Assembly: GCA_019916065.1 (NCBI GenBank)
Contig: CM034233.1
Coordinates: forward strand, 17,506,436 to 17,570,435
Reading direction: 5' to 3'
Length of the DNA stretch: 64,000 nt
Origin: Vitellaria paradoxa
Lineage: Eukaryota > Streptophyta > Magnoliopsida > Ericales > Sapotaceae
Shown here: positions 59,493 through 64,000 of the stretch, piece after piece
How the letters are laid out: the number at the start of each line of letters is the position of its first letter
How positions within the stretch are numbered: the first letter of the stretch is position 1
Position numbers and translations under genes: made by a program
Notes under the pieces: model-generated
Told to the model about the DNA's origin: nothing
Seen by the model: the letters and a program-made list of their open reading frames with translations, nothing else
Database searches by the model: none

Positions 59493-60763
59493 GCAAGGTA
59501 GAAATGCAAAAGCTTCATTTTATCGATTGTTTACTGGTAAAGAAACCTGCATCTTCGTAAAAAGATCACAACCCTAATAAGGGTGTTCTGGGTGATGGAA
59601 TAACAAATAATGAAAGAAATATAAGCGTCCCAGATAAATTAGGGTTGGCACATAACTGTACAAGCTTAGAGAAAGTTGTTTTGAAATGGTTCCATTTTAT
59701 TAACAAAGGTCACCACTGATCAGTATGTCAGCTTCGGAAGGCAGAGATATCTGTTGTTAGGAAACAAAGTTAAAAGTTGATCTCTGATCCAAGCCAACAA
59801 TGCATTTCTGTCTGCTTTTGTTGTAAGTTCTATTTCCTAAGAATGTATCTTAATATTGGAAGTACTTTTTCTTCCAATGATCTTTTTGCTGTGAGAATCA
59901 AGCTTTATGATTATCGTAGAAATAATGCTACATTCTATCTTGATTAAACATAAGAAAATTTGAATATTGCTGTTTCTTGTCTTGAATATCAGGAGTGTGT
60001 CCTGGTTTAATATTAATTATGAGAGGAACAATTGGTCATCGTTTTTCCATTTGGACTTGAAGCTGCGAACATTCTTGGGACTTCAGTCTTGCACTTACAA
60101 CTTCCCACCTCAGTATTTCATGCTTGTAGCCGTTTAGTGCACATTGCATTTCTCTATATATTGAATTTTTTTTCTCATCCATGATAACCTTTTTCCCATT
60201 GCTAATTAGTCAAAATTTACCTTTTTCAGTAACTTTCCTTACTAAGAATACTTTATGGAACAGATTCAGGGTCTATGGAAGGTAAAAAACCAGAATATGT
60301 GCGACTTGTATGACGAGGCGAAGAAACTGAAGGACGAGTTTTTAACTTTCAAGATTAGTCATGTTCTGAGGGTAATGTTTAGTAACACTCGTATCTTGTA
60401 CGGTTTTGTATGTGAGATTATACCGTAGTTGGTCAAACCACTCTCTTATTCCATCCCTAACTTCTTATTAATGCAGATGGTAAATTATATACTGTAGTTT
60501 CCTTTGACTGTTAACTTCTTCCAAGGTTACTCTTTATGTAACATTCTAACATTTCTCATGCAATTTTCAAAAGGATTTAAATTCTGAGGCTGATGCTCAA
60601 GCAAACTTGGCTGTTCATCTTGCTGGTGAGAGCTTAAGTTTATTCAGTGAATCTGCAATTTTTATTTTTTATTATTTATTTTTAATTCAACTGAATGTAT
60701 CATTGTTTGCTGGATTGTAATGTTACCGCAGTTGGTCAAGTACAGGAGGAGATTGAACAGTAG
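50283..60763 (+). CDS. Ribonuclease H with viroplasmin-like N-terminal domain, nine exons (353 aa)
   Basis: Type 1 RNase H degrades the RNA of RNA:DNA hybrids. Exons: 50283-50618, 52967-53125, 54424-54507, 55502-55555, 56336-56428, 56532-56675, 60264-60371, 60574-60625 and 60732-60763. They join in one frame of 354 codons with GT-AG introns. The N-terminus (about 1-60) is probably an organelle targeting peptide. Residues about 87-130 form the caulimovirus viroplasmin/RNase H1-type hybrid-binding fold ([20 protein letters not shown]). The RNase H domain (about 212-345) keeps the catalytic acids D219 ([11 protein letters not shown]), E259 (NNVAEYRG), D283 (VLGDSK) and D333 (SEADAQAN). It resembles the Arabidopsis organelle RNase H1 group (RNH1B/RNH1C). 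The least certain junction is the acceptor of exon 5 (ATGAAG before CGC at 56336). Introns 1 and 6 are 2.3 and 3.6 kb and carry repeats. Confidence 0.9.
51202..52051. repeat. Inverted-repeat element in intron 1 of the RNase H gene
   Basis: The left end TAGTAGTCAAATCGAGATTC and the reverse complement of the right end, TAGTTGTCAGAATCTTACG, are similar. Both halves hold palindrome-like GATTC/GAATC motifs. About 850 bp; the frame 51630-51818 has no known domain. Resembles non-autonomous DNA elements; the superfamily was not determined. Confidence 0.5.
53430..53950 (-). repeat. Old RTE-type LINE fragment in intron 2
   Basis: The stretch GAGGTCGGTTACATGAATC, then ACTAAACCACTTTAACTGAT and CTCATTTTATCTTCAATTGG aligns with the 3' part of the younger LINE at 57240-57520 (GGGGTCGGCTATATGGAT, CCAAACCATTTTAATCGA, CATTTTATCTTCAATCGG). 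It is strongly diverged and has lost coding capacity. The plus-strand frame 53461-53652 is the antisense of this fragment. Confidence 0.7.
54012..54215. repeat. Two-copy tandem repeat, period about 108 bp, in intron 2
   Basis: TTGACCTTCAATGCTAACTA at 54014 recurs in diverged form at 54122. Shared blocks include TTTGTATTTTRGCTATTC, TAAATTTACATT and CAGTTTTAGTCATCCT. It may derive from the neighbouring RTE fragment. Confidence 0.65.
55750..56158. repeat. Long-form MITE in intron 4 of the RNase H gene
   Basis: The left end GGGTGCATTTGGAGCGACG pairs with the right end CATCGCACCAAACACCCC. The interior shows GATTTGTAAAAGTTGTTGGG-type units and AACGGTTTTTATGGGTTCG. It lies 178 bp upstream of exon 5. 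The plus-strand frame 56033-56512 runs through its end, the intron and exon 5, and is not a gene. Confidence 0.75.
56450..56489. repeat. (CT)n(CA)n microsatellite in the 103-bp intron 5
   Basis: The CT tract then CA tract starts about 22 bp after the exon 5 donor and takes up over a third of this very short intron (56429-56531). Confidence 0.9.
57199..59157 (-). mobile_element. 5'-truncated RTE-type LINE with 17-bp target duplication, in intron 6
   Basis: TGTTTGATCCGTATATA occurs exactly at 57199-57215 and 59141-59157, bounding a minus-strand insert of about 1.9 kb. The 3' end (low coordinate) is a GGTTTAGTTTGGTTTGG tail, not poly(A), which is usual for RTE elements. The 3' UTR has a GGTGGGGTCGGCTATATGG-like block. 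The upstream half (endonuclease) is missing, as after incomplete reverse transcription. Confidence 0.9.
57400..59055 (-). pseudogene. RTE reverse transcriptase, partial and interrupted
   Basis: Minus-strand pieces in order: N-terminal linker region (59055-58603, with [20 protein letters not shown]); finger/palm part (58474-58265, [20 protein letters not shown]); the catalytic core (58237-57980) with [18 protein letters not shown] and the FADD active site ([10 protein letters not shown]); then the C-terminal region (57712-57473, [26 protein letters not shown]). Several in-frame stops and apparent frame changes separate them and the endonuclease is absent. Antisense to the host gene. The sequence type matches plant RTE elements rather than L1. 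Confidence 0.9.
59447..59489. repeat. (TG)n microsatellite, about 21 repeats
   Basis: Uninterrupted TG dinucleotide repeat in intron 6 of the RNase H gene; likely length-variable. Confidence 0.95.
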
Positions 60764-61327
60764 GTCAAACGGAACTTGGCTGATGGATGTGTCGATTCCA
60801 TCATAGAAATTGTGGGCAACTTACAATGGTTGCGTCGTTCTCTGAGTCTGAGCTAAGTGTCTGCTCCTGGGAAGGTGAACCAATTCTTCCATGGACACAG
60901 CTTAACTTGCGGTGAGGTTTTGGGGGAAATTGTTTTTTTTTTTTTAATATATATATGGTAATATTAGCAGCATTCTTCTATGGAAATGATTTGGAGGGAT
61001 GCAATTAACTTTTCTTTTTAAGTTACTCAAAATTTCTTCACAAGAAAAAAAAAAATTCTATTTGATTAATTTTTGTGAAGAGTGGTGCTTTCTCTTCCTC
61101 ATGAAATGTAGGAAATGATTCCTCCAATTTACAGAAATTACAGTTGATGTATGTGCCAGGGACATACCTTGTTGAAGCAATGAAGAACACAGCTTTACGG
61201 TTTTTTTTATAATAGTATTGCAGGTGGGGTCCATTAATTCATAACCTTGAATGCTGTTTTTTTTTTTTTTCCTCTTAATTTTGTATCATGAAATGCTGTG
61301 CTCGGTGTGCTATAATTATGTAATATT
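60764..61327 (+). other. 3' UTR and flank of the RNase H gene
   Basis: Follows the TAG stop. T-rich runs near 60935-60945 and 61260-61270. No decisive poly(A) signal was identified. Confidence 0.4.
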
Positions 61328-61455
61328 GGGTGTGTTTGGAGTAATAAAAAATGAGATAAGTTGTGAATTTGTAATTTATGCCATGAGATAAAAAGTAAAT
61401 AATGTTTAGAGGTTTTCAGAAATTTTTAAAGATTTACGAAAAACCAATTGGAGCC
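61328..61455. repeat. Short MITE, GGGTGTGTTTGG family, possible ATT duplication
   Basis: Left end GGGTGTGTTTGGAGTAATAA and right end AACCAATTGGAGCC are inverted; ATT lies on both sides (61325-61327 and 61456-61458). This copy has the most canonical left end in the window. Confidence 0.7.
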
Positions 61456-62688
61456 ATTGTATACAATTGAAAATTTAAGAATGATTGATTCAGCCTCTGT
61501 TCAAACTCGAAGGCAAGATCTTGGAACTACGCGTTTTTCCTACTAGTTCAATTGAACAGTGGAGATATTTTTGGGGTGCAAATGAATCAAGCGAGATACT
61601 TTGCTCTGATCAAGGGCAGCTTCTTTAATGAGCCTAACTGATTTAGTATTTTTTTTTTTTTTGGGTGAATTTAGTCTGAGTTGTTTTTGTTAGGTTTTAA
61701 ATTCAGTCTGAGTTGATGTAGAAAATTTGATGCATTGATACTCCAATTGCTTAGTAGAAGTTATCCTTTTTACTAAGTTAAAATATTCTTCATTTAAAGT
61801 AATATTTACCTTTCAAGGATTTGAAGATTGATCTTTTTTTAAAAGGTTCATCATGAATACAAGTAAAACTTTAGCTGAAGATAGATTGTAGATTCAATTG
61901 ATATTTTAACCTGTTTATTTAGTGGAAGGAGTTTGCATTATCTTTTGTCTAAGATTCGTAATTTTTCTCTTTTGTTAACAAAGTTTTTTCACATAAAAAT
62001 TTTGTCTCTTTACATTAACGCTTGCGATTACTTGATTTATTATTTGATACTAAGTTTTACGTATTTTTAAATTTTATTTATTGAATGATGTAATAATAAC
62101 CATAAAAATAATATACTATTCAAAAAAGTATTTTATGTGGTAAAATTGTTCCAAGATTTTTAAATGATGATTACAAAAGAGTACTAACATAGAAACATAA
62201 AAATAGAAAGTGCTGCCTTTGTTTACCTTTCCCTTGTTTGATTTTAGTGCATAAATTTAGATTTATTTATTATATTTAATAAATAATATTTGAATTTAAA
62301 TAATATAAAAAGATAAGAGTGGAATTTAAATGTAAGGTGATGGGTAAAATTGTAATAAAACGAAACACATTATATCATGATACAAATATAAAATAATAAA
62401 TACATTAATCTACTCTGTTATAATGAAAAAAGGATGGAGGGAGGGTTGGTGAATCTCGACAAAACCCACATGAAGTTTGTCACAATTTTAGCGACGGTTA
62501 GCTTTTTAAAATCACTCCACTCTTCAAAGTCTCGCGTCTAGATAAAATTCCATGTTTTCATAATCTTTACAAATAATTCACTTTGAGAAATAATGGGCAC
62601 GAGTAGTCTGCACCTTTCTTCTTGTATATATATATATATATATATATGTAGTAAACTAGTTCTTAATGAGCCAAATCAGATAATATTT
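61456..62688. other. AT-rich intergenic DNA, nothing recognised
   Basis: No gene or clear repeat. A (TA)n tract lies at about 62625-62647. Confidence 0.5.
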
Positions 62689-62990
62689 GTTACACCACAC
62701 CGAGTACACTAACCTTTAACTTAAGGAACACGCAAGCCTAAATCTTATTCAACCAAAATTTACTAAAGAACCTTCAATCAAAAAAATAATCTTGCCATTT
62801 AAAAATTTACGAGAATAAATAAAATGTTCTGTTAACTTTTCAAACTCAAAACAACTAGTAATTAAAATATGCTAAATCATCAAACTCTAATCTAGCTACA
62901 AAAATAAAATCTATCAATTAATATAAAATTGTTCCTAAGAAGCCACAACTTAAAGGTCCCATTGCTAGAGTCTATGTCTAATTTCTTCGA
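62689..62990 (+). repeat. LTR-like fragment related to the block at 22.84 kb
   Basis: Starts TGTTACACCACACCGAGT, like the start of Del/Tekay-type LTRs (TGTAACACC). The part 62838-62990 is related to 22840-22995 (shared CCTAAGARGCCACAACT and GAGTCYATGTCTAATTT). The right end is not visible. Confidence 0.4.
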
Positions 62991-63382
62991 AAAATTGTAT
63001 CCAAGTCATACTTGGTAATCTTTTAAAGTTATTAGTCACACTCAAAAAAAAGTATTGCTTTTAAGTCACATTAATGTGAAAAATTTTGTATTTAAGTCAT
63101 ACTTTTGAGTGGGTCCCACGAGTTTGTTTTAAATATAATTTATAATATGACTTAAATGCCCTTTTTCTATAATTAACTGAGATGAAGTTGCCGAAAATTA
63201 TGGAACCGAAAATCACGTTTTCCGTTTTTGTTTCATTCCTTATAAATCGCGTGAAGATATAGTGAGATAAAAATCTGTTAAAGGATTATATACGAAGGAA
63301 TACACACGGATTACGCGAGTTTGTGCTGTGAGATTAACGTCGGTCAAATGAATATATACGGATCTGGATTACGTATTTAAAC

Positions 63383-64000
63383 ACATGACTGCGATACTGT
63401 TTTTTTTAGGATGCATGCTCGTTCAAAAACAGTATCGCATGACTCTATCATGCAAACATCACATGTAAACACAAAAATAGTTCCCATATCAAACGAATGA
63501 CCGACAGTACCGCATGTGTGACAGTACCACATGTCTGCGGTACTATTTTTTTTAGGATGCATGCTCGTTCAAAAACAGTACCGCATGACTATATCATGCA
63601 AACATCACATGTAAACACAAAAATAGTTCACATATCAAACGAATGACCAACAGTATCGCATGTGTGACAGTACCACATGTATGCGGTACTGTTTTTTTAG
63701 GATGCATACTCGTTCAAAAACAGTACCGCATGACTATATCATGCAAACATCACATGTAAATACAAAAATAGTTCACATATCAAACGAATGACCGACAGTA
63801 ACGCATGTGTGACAGTACCACATGTCTGTGGTACTGTTTTTTTAGGATGCATGCTCGTTCAAAAACAGTACCGCATGACTCTATCATGCAAACATGACAT
63901 GTAAACACGACATGTAAACACAAAAATAGTTCACATATCAAACGAATGACCAACAGTACCGCATGCGTGACAGTACCATATGTCTGCGGTACTGTTCTTT
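63383..64000. repeat. Tandem satellite, ~146-bp unit with hairpin, runs off the window
   Basis: Four full units and the start of a fifth. Hairpin left arms begin at 63391, 63537, 63683, 63828 and 63986. Each unit has GCGGTACTGTTTTT, a loop with GGATGCATGCTCGTTC, then AAAAACAGTACCGC, and a spacer with ATCATGCAAACATCACATG and ATATCAAACGAATGACC. The unit after the fourth hairpin has a short internal duplication (ACATGTAAACACGACATG) that lengthens it to 158 bp. No protein is encoded; the minus-strand frame 63377-63562 is an artefact of the repeat. Confidence 0.92.

Noticed and set aside
63383..64000. CRISPR-like array
   Set aside because: Regular repeats with a palindrome look similar at first sight, but the whole 146-bp unit is conserved, there are no unique spacers, and the genome is a plant's. 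It is a satellite.

Overview
The window is nuclear DNA of a flowering plant, most likely a dicot. The intergenic DNA is AT-rich, genes have GT-AG introns with plant-like proteins, and there are many plant transposon types: Tat-lineage Ty3/Gypsy, hAT, Tourist-like MITEs, a tRNA-derived SINE and an RTE-type LINE. Nothing bacterial, plastid or viral in origin was recognised.

Three host genes can be built by joining exons in frame. (1) At the left edge, a D1-type cyclin on the minus strand; only exons 1 and 2 (1131-1894) are inside the window. (2) At 44665-46908 (+), a four-exon, 443-residue RNA-binding protein with one RRM, two acidic tracts and a probable organelle transit peptide. (3) At 50283-60763 (+), a nine-exon, 353-residue ribonuclease H with an N-terminal viroplasmin-like domain and all four catalytic acids; its introns carry an RTE LINE, an older RTE fragment, a MITE and another inverted-repeat element.

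Between them lies about 42 kb of transposon-derived DNA: many copies of one short inverted-repeat family (ends like GGGTGTGTTTGG), a complete but decayed hAT transposon (10197-13382, perfect 8-bp target duplication), a nested tandem duplication (15.6-16.6 kb), several degraded LTR-like blocks, a Mutator-like element with inverted ends of about 190 bp (22.6-24.6 kb), a SINE with its target duplication, and two Tourist-like MITEs. The largest element is a 12,022-bp Tat-lineage retrotransposon (31432-43453, sense on the minus strand), with 907-bp LTRs and a perfect CTAGT target duplication.

The most notable system is inside that retrotransposon. Its gag-pol frame runs 1,874 codons with no frameshift but is cut by ten premature stop codons. 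On the opposite strand, between pol and the 3' LTR, a four-exon gene for an 857-residue protein is fully open, with correct phase at all three introns and its own TATA-like and poly(A) signals. The right edge (63.38-64.0 kb) enters a tandem satellite of about 146 bp whose units each fold into a 14-bp hairpin, one of them with a compensated base pair.
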